Assembly (NCBI RefSeq): GCF_029633865.1
Contig: NC_079214.1
Location: 23,196,373 to 23,260,372 of the forward strand
From: Lampris incognitus
Lineage: Eukaryota; Chordata; Actinopteri; Lampriformes; Lampridae
DNA: 64,000 bases
Reading direction: 5' to 3'
Positions within the stretch are counted from its first letter, which is position 1; each line of letters starts with the position of its first letter. Under the pieces are notes generated by a model. The model was not told where the DNA came from, did not search any database, and saw only the letters and a list, made by a program, of their open reading frames with translations. Both the position numbers and the translations under genes were made by a program. Shown here piece by piece: positions 40,390-50,134 of this stretch.

Positions 40390-40494
40390 CTGTCGTAAAA
40401 CGTTTTCGGTCGTGGAGCGGTTTACGGTTGACACCGCAATGAGGGAGGACGGTTTAATAGTTCTGGATGTTTTTGGTTGAATGTGTTTCTTGAG
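40390..40494 (+). other. SENP8: Putative non-coding first exon of SENP8
   Basis: A donor TTGAG|GTATGT at 40494/40495 can pair with the acceptor TATCTTTTAG ending at 40988, leaving a 494-nt intron. The start is uncertain. Confidence 0.45.
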
Positions 40495-40988
40495 GTATGT
40501 GGCATCGTATCAAATGTATGTAACGCTGTTTATTTTTTGTTATAAAACATTCCACACGTTTTGTGACATGTTACCAATCCGATGTATCCAAATAATTTAC
40601 CTTGCTCAGATGGACAGGGTCGTTGGTCATCTGCTAGTATTACTCGAACTGCCTTAGCAGTGTGAGCCCTCTGGTCAGTAAAATGACAAACCCAAACGCA
40701 CTGCAGTAAAATGATGCTCTGCAGTCACACCTTGCTTATGTTGACCTCGTAAAATGACACTCGTTACTAAACTCAGCAAACCCTTCTTTAACGTCTCAAA
40801 GTTATGAAAAACGGAATTCCACTGCCTTTATTCTTCAACACCGTATCGTTGAGGTGGCAGGCCAGACGCAAAATTTTGTCGAATTATTCTAGCCAAATGC
40901 TGTACCGTCACCCTTTGGGATGTGGTGTATTAGTTTATGAACTCTTGTATTTTAGCCCTGTTTCAACTTGTTCTTCCATATCTTTTAG

Positions 40989-41011
40989 ACTGATCCCATC
41001 TGTCTTAAAGA
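40989..41011 (+). other. SENP8: SENP8 5' UTR in coding exon
   Basis: 23 nt between the pyrimidine-rich acceptor (…TCTTTTAG, 40981-40988) and the ATG. Confidence 0.55.
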
Positions 41012-41650
41012 ATGGACCCCGTAGTGCTGAGTTATCAGGACAGCCTCCTGCGACGCTCCGATGTGGCCTTACTGGAGGGGCCTCACTGGCTCAATGATCA
41101 GGTCATTGGCTTTGCCTTTGAGTACTTTGTCGCTGAGCGTTTCAAAGGCCTGGGTGATACCATCATCTTTATCAGCCCAGAGGTCACCCAGTTTATAAAG
41201 TGTGCTTCCTGTCCGGAGGAGTTGGCCCTATTCCTTGAGCCGCTTGATCTGGCTTCTCGTCGATGGGTCTTCCTTGCTGTCAATGACAACTCTAACCAAA
41301 CTGCAGGGGGCTCCCACTGGAGCTTACTGGTCTACTACCATGACTCTGCTCACTTTGCCCACTATGACTCCCAGAATGGGGGCAACTCACTACATGCAAA
41401 ACGTATCGCCAGTAAGCTTGAGCCTTTCCTGGGGACTAGGAGAAAAGTGCTATTTGTGGAGGAGCCCTGCCCATCGCAGCAGAACAATTATGATTGTGGC
41501 ATGTATGTTATCTGTAATGCTGAAGCGCTGTGTGAAAAGGCCAGGGTGGAGGGCTCCCCCAACCTTCCAGTGCAAACCATCACTCCAGCCTACATCACCC
41601 AGAAGAGAGCTGAATGGTGCAGACTGATCCAGACACTGGCCAAAGATTGA
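41012..41650 (+). CDS. SENP8: Sentrin-specific protease 8 (NEDD8 protease DEN1/NEDP1)
   Basis: Complete 212-residue cysteine protease of the C48 (ULP) family, the same length as the mammalian enzyme. It matures the NEDD8 precursor and removes NEDD8 from non-cullin targets, so it acts in the neddylation pathway in cytosol and nucleus. The catalytic triad is present: His102 (GGSHWSL), Asp119 (AHYDSQ) and Cys162 (NYDCGMY), with the oxyanion glutamine in SQQNNY. N-terminal MDPVVLSYQDSLLR, the substrate-binding WLND motif (26-29) and ISPEVTQFIKC (54-64) are near-identical to family members. The whole coding region sits in one exon, as in other vertebrates. The start is fixed by MDPVVLSY. The frame is intact. 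Upstream it is divergent from MYO9A; downstream it faces GRAMD2A. Confidence 0.97.
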   Translation: MDPVVLSYQDSLLRRSDVALLEGPHWLNDQVIGFAFEYFVAERFKGLGDTIIFISPEVTQFIKCASCPEELALFLEPLDLASRRWVFLAVNDNSNQTAGGSHWSLLVYYHDSAHFAHYDSQNGGNSLHAKRIASKLEPFLGTRRKVLFVEEPCPSQQNNYDCGMYVICNAEALCEKARVEGSPNLPVQTITPAYITQKRAEWCRLIQTLAKD

Positions 41651-42390
41651 CCACTCCTGTTTTTTTTTTTTTTGCCTTGGCTTGCTCTCAATAAGCAGAA
41701 CAGCTGTCAGCCTTCCCCAACACATCTGCTGCCGCAACCTATGAATGCACTCCAGAATCTAATGCAGAATATTATAATATAGTCCCTCTAATATGAAAAA
41801 AAAACCTGTAGCATATGAAACAATGTTACAAAGCTTTTAAGATTCAGAATCATAAGAATTTATTAAGATGACTATAAACCCCCCAAATTGATACAGCCTA
41901 AATTCTTTGTTTATCTGTAGCAACACATGCAAGATGTAAACAACACACCAGCATGCCTATAAAATGAATAATTATTCCCATGTACATAAGGGTGGGGAAT
42001 ATGTAACGCATCTTGAGAGGAAAGAAAAGCATTTCCCAGTTTCAGTTATTTTCCTTTCAAGTGATTGTGGGAATGTTTACAAAGATTATTGCTCAGGGTC
42101 ATTTTAGATGAGCTACGATTGACGTCAAGAATGTGCATCATATGGTTAATTTTTGCCAGTGATTTTTAGATTTCAAATTGTGAACTGGGCATCTTTGTCT
42201 ACATTTTGTTATACCTATTTGATTTAGATTTACATCCATTTTAATTGGCTGCCTACCATCATTTTCTATGAAACTCAGTAGGGGTGAGGCATGCATGAGA
42301 TCTAAAGCTTGTAAGGAAAACAAATGAAAAGAGGTAAGAGTAATTTATTGTTCATTAGTTTCTTAATAAAATTATAACATCACTAAATTT
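41651..42390 (+). other. SENP8: SENP8 3' UTR region
   Basis: A canonical AATAAA at 42365-42370 (context 'ttaataaaattat') is the first clear polyadenylation signal after the stop. A T-run lies at about 41660-41672. Confidence 0.5.
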
Positions 42391-43394
42391 AGCCATTCTT
42401 ATTTTCAGCTCATGCCATCTGTTTTTCTCCATATAATCTTATGTTTTATTTAATTTGTACTGAAGATCAACATTTGTATTACATGTTTATTCACAACAAT
42501 CTCACACCAAAGAAATGTATGGAAGGAGTCCACATGCATTCTGTTTAGTCTAAATGTTGGACTAAAAAAAGCCTTGGATTATCTGAACTGTACTTTTAGA
42601 ATTAGGGATAATGTTTACCCACAGCCTTGTCTACAGTTGTATACTGCAGCAACATGCAATAAGGAAGATCTTAACAATTCCAAATCCATCTCCAACTGAA
42701 TGCATCGCTCACCTTTAAACTGAAATCTTGTACAAGAACATCCAATGACTTATCTAAACTCTGAAACACATTTTTTTCGAGTGTGGGAGAAAATGAATAG
42801 CGATGGAATGTTGAATTGTCGCTTAATAAAAGCCGAGAACTCTGAAACACAACATTCTGTAAAATGTATATTACACTGTGTCCTAAGAAACTTTTAGCAG
42901 CCATGTCCAATATAGTTATAGGTATTTCAGAAAGAGACGTTCATTTTCCAAGGTTTGCAAATGGGTTTCTGATTCTTTTTTAACAGGCTGCAGCTAACAA
43001 AAACAACCAACCGCTGATAACGGATGCAAATGAGCTTGCTTCTAAAGCTTCGACACACTATTTTAAACTGTGGAAACACCCAGGATAAAGCAGGGCTATT
43101 CTCCCCTCAACAACTTTACCAGTCAGAGCCAGAATGTGACCCTGATATATTTATAGGCAAGCTTTACGCTATCAGTCAGGACAGGACTCATGTTTTCAGC
43201 AGGGACAGCCATGTAGAATAAGTAATGAAGACAGCATCCAGACGTGGACTGGTGTTCCTGTGACGTTCCACAGGAACGTATTACTTCTGGGAGGGTCTAC
43301 GGAAAAAAAAAAGAAAAAGACTTGCATCGTAACACTTCACCATCTGTGCAGCAAAAGCTACTTTCAGTGAAAAAAAAAATCATTATATAGTCAT
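42391..43394. other. Intergenic, no recognised feature
   Basis: AT-rich sequence between SENP8 and a small retroelement-like insert. Chance open frames only. Confidence 0.45.
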
Positions 43395-43549
43395 CGACTA
43401 ATCCGGTATGGAAATCTGATTTATGACTCGCATATTTGATTTGGCAAAGGTTTTACACCGGATGCCGTCCCTGACGCAACCCTCCCCATTTATCCGGGAC
43501 CGGCAGTAAGAATGCACTGGCTTGTGCATCCTCAGTGGCTGGGTTATTA
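43395..43549 (-). mobile_element. 155-bp element matching the RTE 5' end
   Basis: Read on the minus strand it starts (after 8 nt) GCCACTGAGGATGCACAAGC, the same 5' terminus as the full RTE element at 45655. It follows that element for about 145 nt through 'ggcatccggtgtaaaa' to 'cataccggat', then stops. Flanked by an exact 11-bp direct repeat TATATAGTCAT (43384-43394 and 43550-43560). It lacks the RTE 3' end. Confidence 0.75.
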
Positions 43550-43560
43550 TATATAGTCAT

Positions 43561-44494
43561 TTAGCATTTTATTACATTATTGAATATTCATTTAATTTTT
43601 CTTTACTACTTTTCAAGGGTAACATCCTCTTGGAAGGAACATCCTCTTGTACAGGGCAATCAATTTGAGGCTTTACAAGTTTGAAAGTTTTACAGCACGA
43701 ATTTGTCCTCATTAAATTAATTGACCACGTATAATCAGGAGTGCTGAAGGAAGATGTGCCAGCAATACACTTGAGGTTGGTGGAGAGGGCATTGCCACCC
43801 TGTCTGGCTGAATGCCCAGCACTGCTCTTAAATTTACACTGCATGGAGTGATTTCACCCTCCTGGCTGCTTCCCCTGGCATCCTAAACGCGTCTGCACCC
43901 AGTGGTCATATTTCACCTAAAGTAACAAGTTAGACAAGGCCTTAAAGTTTGCTATTGTCCTCAAACTGCCTCAAGAGTTGGGGCACACGCCACCCTGGCA
44001 GCACATTTCACTGGCGAGACCAAGTTTCCAGGGAAAGGCACTTTAATGGAGGTGGATTTGCCTTCAAATGACCATTTTACAGAGTATGCTTGACAGGAGG
44101 TGTTTAAAACCAAAGAAACTTTGGCTTTTCGTTTTGATTTCATTACATTTTCAGCTTAGCGCTTGGGTAGTTCATGCCCATTTTGGTTTAGTATTTTTTG
44201 TTTTTAAATTTGAGGGAACTGCAGGTACTTTAATCTGCCACATATCCTAAACTTGGATGGACAAAATTTCTACACATTTCAACATTCTTGTGGCCTTGCC
44301 TCATCTCGTGAAGCTTGCTCTTGTTCACTTTCAGCGGGTTTCCTCAAAGCCTCTTCACATGGTTGGGTCTGAGCAAGATGTTGGAGTCCCTCCAAGCTCT
44401 CTGGGTTTCTGTTCCCTCTGTCCCTGAAAGAAAACCAAAAGAGATTTCCCCCAGGGGGATCACTGAACACTTCTAACATGGCATTTACCACTGT
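43561..44494. other. Intergenic, no recognised feature
   Basis: No gene seen. Minus-strand frame at 43572-43844 is open but I recognise no family. Confidence 0.4.
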
Positions 44495-44575
44495 ATCACA
44501 AACAAAGTAAATACACACAGCCGGACCGGAATCGATGATTACAGTCCGGCTGTGTGTATTTACCTGGTTTGTGAT
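44495..44575. repeat. 81-bp inverted repeat
   Basis: 32-nt arms (44495-44526 and 44544-44575) with two mismatches, around a 17-nt loop that itself contains ATCGAT. Arms include TAAATACACACAGCCGGAC. No relation to the neighbouring elements recognised. Confidence 0.85.
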
Positions 44576-45639
44576 ATCGTAGTACCTGGATGACCGAAAT
44601 TAATCTTCACAGACATTTAACACAGATTAGAGTTGGAGAATGCCAGATTTATACCCAGGAAACGGATCATTTGCATGCGTCTCCTGATCTGCTCTGCAGT
44701 GGTGCAGTGGCCATTGAGGAGGTCGGCCTACTGTGGAGGAGAAAGTGGGTATACTCTCCTATATATTTCAATTGCTTTTTGGCTGATAGTTGATTATACA
44801 GTAAACTGACAGAAAAAGAGGTGGGTATACACCGTATACCTGGGTATACCCTCAACTACGCCACTGCTGCTGTGTATTTACAGGGTCCAGGAGGGTGTTG
44901 CACCGAGATAAGGTTGAGTGGTCCATTTTTTTTATTACTCCTTTGAGGGGCCCAGAGGCATCGTGTATCACATGCATATATGTATAACACACACATAATT
45001 CACAACCAGGCTTGTCCATGTCTGTGTCCGGATTCTTCTGAAGCTCTTCTTTGACACCACTTCCGAGAAAGATCCGAGAAAGCTCTGCAAGCATTGTAAA
45101 AATACTTTTAAATTACTTAAAAAAAACACAAATAAATTATTAGCCACACGAAATGAACACAACAGAGGAAGAACACAACCAGTTCTGAGTCAACATACTA
45201 GTTGATTGATGACTTAATGATGGCTAATTGATGACATGTCTTCTTTAACCAAAGCCAGCAACACTGCTAATAGGCTAATAGCATAAAACCTCAAGTTATG
45301 TAGAGCCTCTGTTTTCTTAGCGGTGGTCTTGGCGGGTCTAATCGGCCATTGATGAAGGGAACAGAAATATGAAACAGAAAAAGAAGAAAATATGCTGGTG
45401 CACTTACTGGTTTTTCAAAGCAGACAGGCCAGTTGACTCAAACATGAAGAAAAAGGTCTTCCTCCTTGCCTTACTTACCAGGGGCAGCCCTGGCCCTGCA
45501 AGGCATCCTAGGACCTTTGTGTATGTTAATCGGTGTCACGTTGACCTTCGATTGGCAGTCATTAAGATACCAATCTGGGCAAACACAACAACCCCAATGT
45601 TACGGTAGTCATTGAGCTGCGTTCCATTTAATCCCCATT
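44576..45639. other. Intergenic, no recognised feature
   Basis: Nothing with family resemblance, and no other element boundary seen. Confidence 0.4.
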
Positions 45640-45654
45640 GAGAAGGGGTTCTCA
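45640..45654. repeat. Left target-site duplication of RTE element
   Basis: GAGAAGGGGTTCTCA, identical to 48785-48799. Confidence 0.92.
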
Positions 45655-48600
45655 GCCACTGAGGATGCACAAGCCAGTGCATCCTTAGTGCCGGTCCCAA
45701 GCCCGGACAAATGGGGAGGGTTGCGTCAGGAAGGGCATCCGGTGTAAAATCTTTGCCAAATCAAATATGCGGATCATAAATAAGACTTACATACCGGATC
45801 GGTCGAGGCCCGGGTTACCAACGACCGCCACCGGTACTATTAACCAGCAGGGTGTCGGTGGAAACTATGCTACTGTTGGGCGAAGGAGAAGGAGAGGAGG
45901 AAAGCATGTCCAGAGGCAGCTAGAGAGGAGGAAGGGTAGGCATGTGGAGGTGAGAGTTGGAACTTTGAATGTTGGCACTATGACTGGTAAAGGGAGAGAG
46001 CTGGCTGACATGATGGAAAGAAGAAAGGTAGGCATACTGTGTGTGCAAGAGACCAGGTGGAAGGGGAGTAAGGCCAGGAGTATCGGAGGTGGGTTCAAAC
46101 TCTTCTACCATGGTGTGAATGGGAGGAGAAATGGGGTAGGGGTAATTCTGAAGGAAGAGTATGTCAAGGGCGTGCTGGAGGTGAAGAGAGTGTCAGACAG
46201 AGTGATGAGTATGAAGCTGGAAATTGAAGGTTTATTGCTGAATGTTATCAGCGCATATGCCCCGCAAGTTGGGTGTGAGATGGACGAAAAAGAAGAATTC
46301 TGGAATGAGTTGGACGACATGGTGGAGAGGGTACCCAAGGAGGAGAGAGTGGTGATTGGAGCGGACTTCAATGGACATGTTGGTGAAGGGAACAGAGGTG
46401 ATGAGGAGGTGATGGGAAAGTATGGAGTCAAGAAGAGAAATGTGGAAGGACAGATGGTGGTCGATTTTGCGAAAAGGATGGAAATGGCTGTGGTGAATAC
46501 ATATTTCAAGAAGAGGGAGGAACACAGGGTGACGTACAAGAGTGGAGGAAAGTGCACACAGGTGGACTATATCTTATGTAGAAGGCACCATCTAAAAGGG
46601 ATTGGAGACTGCAAGGTGGTGACAGGGGAGAGCGTAGCCAGGCAGCATCGGATGGTGGTCTGTAGGATGACTTTGGAGACCAAGAAGAGGAAGCGAGTGA
46701 AGACACAGCCGAAGATTAAATGGTGGAAGTTGAAGAAGGAAGACTGTTGTGTGGAGTTCAGGCAGGAGTTAAGACAGGCACTGGGTGGTAGTGAAGAGTT
46801 GCCAGATGGCTGGAAAACCACTGCAGAAATAGTGAGGGAGACAGCTAGGAAGGTACTTGGTATGTCATCAGGACAGAGGAAGGAAGACAAGGAGACTTGG
46901 TGGTGGAATGAGGAAGTACAGCAAATTATACAGAGGAAAAGGTTGGCAAAGAAGAAGTGGGATAGTCAGAGAGATGAAGAAAGTAGACAGGAGTACAAGG
47001 AGATGCAGCGTAAAGCAAAGAGAGAGGTGGCAAAGGCAAAGGAAAAGGCGTATGGTGAGTTGTATGACAGGTTAGACACTAAGGAAGGAGAAAAGGACTT
47101 GTACCGATTGGCTAGACAGAGGGACCAAGCTGCAAAGGATGTGCAGCAAGTTAGGGCGATCAAGGATAGAGATGGAAATGTGCTGACAAGCGAGGAGAGT
47201 GTGCTAAGAAGGTGGAAGGAATACTTTGAGGGGCTGATGAATGAAGAAAATGAGAGAGAGAGAAGGTTGGATGATGTAGGGATAGTGAATCAGGAAGTTC
47301 AGCGGATTAGCAAGGAGGAAGTGAGGGCAGCTATGAAGAGGATGAAGAATGGAAAGGCAGTTGGTCCTGATGACATACCTGTGGAGGCATGGAGGTGTTT
47401 AGGAGAGATGGCAGTGGAGTTTCTAACTAGATTGTTTAACACAATCCTGGAAAGTGAGAGGATGCCTGAGGAGTGGAGAAGAAGCATACTGGTACCGATT
47501 TTCAAGAACAAGGGCGATGTGCAGAACTGTAACAACTACAGAGGTATAAAGTTGATCAGCCACAGCATGAAGATTTGGGAAAGAGTAATAGAAGCTAGGT
47601 TAAGAGGAGAGGTGACGATCAGCGAGCAGCAGTATGGTTTCATGCCACGAAAGAGCACCACAGATGCGATGTTTGCTTTGAGAATGTTGATTGAGAAGTA
47701 TAGAGAAGGCCAGAAAGAGTTGCATTGTGTCTTTGTAGATTTAGAGAAAGCTTATGACAGAGTGCCGAGAGAGGAGGTGTGGTATTGTATGAGGAAGTCA
47801 GGAGTTGCAGAGAAGTATGTAGGAGTGGTGCAGGATACGTATGAGGGAAGTGTGACAATGGTGAGGTGTGCGGTTGGAATGACAGATGGGTTCAAGGTGG
47901 AGGTGGGATTACATCAAGGATCGGCTCTTAGCCCTTTCTTGTTTGCAATGGTGATGGACAGGTTGACGGACAAGATCAGGCAGGAGTCTCCATGGACGAT
48001 GATGTTCGCGGATGACATTGTGATCTGTAGCGAGAGTAGGGTGCAGGTCGAGGAGAGCCTGGAGAGGTGGAGGTATGCACTAGAGAGAAGAGGAATGAAA
48101 GTCAGTAGGAGCAAGACGGAATACCTATGCGTGAATGAGAGAGAGGACAGTGGAATGGTCAGGATGCAAGGAGTGGAGGTGACAAAGGCATCTGAGTTTA
48201 AATACTTGGGGTCAACTGTCCAAAGTAACGGGGAGTGCAGTAGAGAGGTGAAAAAGAGAGTGCAGGCAGGTTGGAGTGGGTGGAGAAGTGTTTCAGGAGT
48301 GATTTGCGACAGAAGGGTACCAGCAAGAGTTAAAGGGAAAGTTTACAAGATGGTTGTGAGACCAGCTATGTTATATGGTTTGGAGACAGTGGCACTGACG
48401 AAAAGACAGGAGGCGGAGCTGGAGGTGGCAGAGTTGAAGATGCTAAGATTTTCACTGGGAGTAACGAAGAAGGATAGGATTAGGAACGATTATATTAGAG
48501 GGACCGCTCAGGTTGGACGGTTTGGAGACAAAGCAAGAGAGGCAAGATTGAGATGGCTTGGACATGTGTGGAGGAGAGATGCTGAGTATATTGGGAGAAG

Positions 48601-48784
48601 GATGGTGAATATGGAGCTGCCAGGGAAGAGGAGAAGAGGAAGGCCAAAGAGGAGGTTTATGGATGTGGTGAGGGAAGACATGCAGGTGGCTGATGTGACA
48701 GAGGAAGACGCAGAAGACAGGAAGAAATGGAAACGGATGATCCGCTGTGGCGACCCCTAACGGGAGCAGCCGAAAGTAGTAGTA
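45655..48784 (+). mobile_element. Full-length RTE-clade LINE with target-site duplication
   Basis: A 3,130-bp element flanked by an exact 15-bp duplication GAGAAGGGGTTCTCA (45640-45654 and 48785-48799). The 5' end starts GCCACTGAGGATGCAC and begins with a perfect 8-bp hairpin (GGATGCAC / GTGCATCC, 6-nt loop). The 3' UTR after the stop is very short and ends in AGT/TAG triplets ('cgaaagtagtagtag'), as is usual for RTE-type elements. One unbroken frame fills most of it. The size, single ORF and short microsatellite tail all fit a recent full-length insertion. Confidence 0.92.
45767..48760 (+). CDS. RTE retrotransposon endonuclease/reverse transcriptase
   Basis: A 997-residue polyprotein that would nick target DNA and copy its own RNA into it. 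It has an N-terminal basic region (RRRRRGGKHVQRQLERRKGR), then an APE-type endonuclease with Glu95 (VQETRW), Asp200 (GADFNGH), QVDYIL and His294 (RQHRMVV). A coiled, highly charged linker follows (about 370-500), then the reverse transcriptase with GKAVGPDDIP, NNYRGIKLIS, YGFMPRKSTTDAMF, Asp658 (FVDLEKAYDRV), GLHQGSALSPFLF and the catalytic FADD (Asp749, Asp750). The C-terminus has RWLGHVWRR and GRPKRRFMDVV. The endonuclease resembles that of RTE/BovB elements. No stop or frameshift is present, so it may encode active protein. The first ATG is taken as start; one further downstream is possible. The strong purine bias of the coding strand is typical of the element and unlike the host exons. Confidence 0.92.
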   Translation: MRIINKTYIPDRSRPGLPTTATGTINQQGVGGNYATVGRRRRRGGKHVQRQLERRKGRHVEVRVGTLNVGTMTGKGRELADMMERRKVGILCVQETRWKGSKARSIGGGFKLFYHGVNGRRNGVGVILKEEYVKGVLEVKRVSDRVMSMKLEIEGLLLNVISAYAPQVGCEMDEKEEFWNELDDMVERVPKEERVVIGADFNGHVGEGNRGDEEVMGKYGVKKRNVEGQMVVDFAKRMEMAVVNTYFKKREEHRVTYKSGGKCTQVDYILCRRHHLKGIGDCKVVTGESVARQHRMVVCRMTLETKKRKRVKTQPKIKWWKLKKEDCCVEFRQELRQALGGSEELPDGWKTTAEIVRETARKVLGMSSGQRKEDKETWWWNEEVQQIIQRKRLAKKKWDSQRDEESRQEYKEMQRKAKREVAKAKEKAYGELYDRLDTKEGEKDLYRLARQRDQAAKDVQQVRAIKDRDGNVLTSEESVLRRWKEYFEGLMNEENERERRLDDVGIVNQEVQRISKEEVRAAMKRMKNGKAVGPDDIPVEAWRCLGEMAVEFLTRLFNTILESERMPEEWRRSILVPIFKNKGDVQNCNNYRGIKLISHSMKIWERVIEARLRGEVTISEQQYGFMPRKSTTDAMFALRMLIEKYREGQKELHCVFVDLEKAYDRVPREEVWYCMRKSGVAEKYVGVVQDTYEGSVTMVRCAVGMTDGFKVEVGLHQGSALSPFLFAMVMDRLTDKIRQESPWTMMFADDIVICSESRVQVEESLERWRYALERRGMKVSRSKTEYLCVNEREDSGMVRMQGVEVTKASEFKYLGSTVQSNGECSREVKKRVQAGWSGWRSVSGVICDRRVPARVKGKVYKMVVRPAMLYGLETVALTKRQEAELEVAELKMLRFSLGVTKKDRIRNDYIRGTAQVGRFGDKAREARLRWLGHVWRRDAEYIGRRMVNMELPGKRRRGRPKRRFMDVVREDMQVADVTEEDAEDRKKWKRMIRCGDP

Positions 48785-48799
48785 GAGAAGGGGTTCTCA
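48785..48799. repeat. Right target-site duplication of RTE element
   Basis: GAGAAGGGGTTCTCA, identical to 45640-45654. It runs on into 'aactgttttgcagcggcgg'. Confidence 0.92.
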
Positions 48800-48835
48800 A
48801 ACTGTTTTGCAGCGGCGGACCCCAAATAATTATAG
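48790..48835. repeat. hAT (Charlie-like) terminal sequence
   Basis: GGGGTTCTCAAACTG followed by 'cagcggcggacccc' resembles the terminal repeats of non-autonomous hAT elements in vertebrates. I could not find the opposite end, so this is a fragment or an unclear boundary. Confidence 0.4.
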
Positions 48836-49850
48836 CTAAGTTGAGTCAAATTAATTTTGTGTGGCGTCTTTCATGCCAAGGCACTTCAATTGATATTACA
48901 GACACAAGAATGACATAAAGGGTCATGGGGGAAAAAAAAGATTGTAAAAACATGAATATATGGCAGGGAACTTCATCTATAGACTCAGCTTTAGTCTGAG
49001 ACCCCAAAGTAACAATATTTCTCTTTCAAATCTGAGTTTGTGCAGAACTCCATAAAGGCCATGGTAAATGTGAGCTTTACAATGGGAATGTACCCTCTTA
49101 AGAACTCTCACAATATAAATTCTAATTAGTAACAATGAGATAGTCAATACTATGGTATCAAAAAATAATGTTTTATGATCTGGCATCACAGGTATCACTA
49201 ATAGATCTAGTTACAGATTTTACCAATCTGAAAACCAGATATTCATGCAGTTGCAAATCATATAGGTAAAGAATTATGTTTTGTTTTTTTGTTTTTGTTT
49301 TTAGAAAAATATGGACAAAAAGATGGATGGGTGGTTGGATGGATTGAATTTATATAGCAACAATTTAACTCAGCCGACAATATTTCAGTAGGATATATTT
49401 TTCCACCAAGAACACTTCGTATTAAGATTCCTTTGTAAAATGTCGTAGATGAATTGGACCATAGAGGTGATGACACATTGGAGAGACGTATCATGTATAG
49501 GGTCCTCTAGATTAATAAACAGGTGCTTAGCAGACATTACCACATTTAAAGTTCTGCTGAAGTGAAACCTTTTCAGAAAACATCGAGACGGTGACTGCTG
49601 TCATTTGACTGTGTGTAATGTGGATTATTACCGTGACTTTACAATCAGCCTTCCCCTACACACCAGTGAGAGAGCAAGGGTCATCCAGAGAGCATTCCCT
49701 CACAGACGATGTGGCTGCCTGGAGGCGATGGGCTGGGCTGGAGCTTGTCTGACCATCTGCTTCAACCTGCCCCCACCTCTCTACTACCAACGGTTACTGC
49801 CCTCCTACATAAATGTATGGGGCACATGCATCCACGCTCACACACACATT
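48836..49850. other. Intergenic, no recognised gene
   Basis: AT-rich. A short GGAT-rich run lies near 49323-49345. No exon recognised. Confidence 0.4.
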
Positions 49851-49851
49851 C

Positions 49852-49968
49852 TCTCTCTTCCTCTCTCTCTCTCGCTCTCTCTCTTGCACTCACTCACTCA
49901 CTCACTCACTCACTCACTCACTCACTCACTCACTCACTCACTCACACACACACACACACACACACACA
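49852..49968. repeat. Compound (CT)n(CTCA)n(CA)n microsatellite
   Basis: CT-rich start, about fourteen CTCA/TCAC units at 49888-49944, then CA to 49968. Spurious open frames of Ser-Leu-Thr-His repeats come from it. Confidence 0.95.
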
Positions 49969-50073
49969 AACTCAAAATATTTGCCTGAGTTTTTTGCCAG
50001 ATATACAAACCCTGTAAAAGGCAAATTGCAACATCAAGACCAATGAATGAGGAATTTCTGAAAGATGTTCCAT

Positions 50074-50076
<3 letters not shown>

Positions 50077-50132
<56 letters not shown>
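50077..50132. repeat. (GT)n microsatellite
   Basis: About twenty-eight GT units. Confidence 0.95.

Positions 50133-50134
<2 letters not shown>

Noticed and set aside
43572-43844. 90-codon minus-strand frame as a gene
   Set aside because: No family resemblance, and it lies beside a small retroelement insertion; treated as chance.
46105-46557. 150-codon minus-strand frame
   Set aside because: Antisense shadow of the purine-rich RTE coding region.
49605-50017. Open frames over the CTCA/CA repeat
   Set aside because: Mostly repeat-encoded Ser-Leu-Thr-His; the short non-repeat start matches no family I know and has no supporting splice sites.
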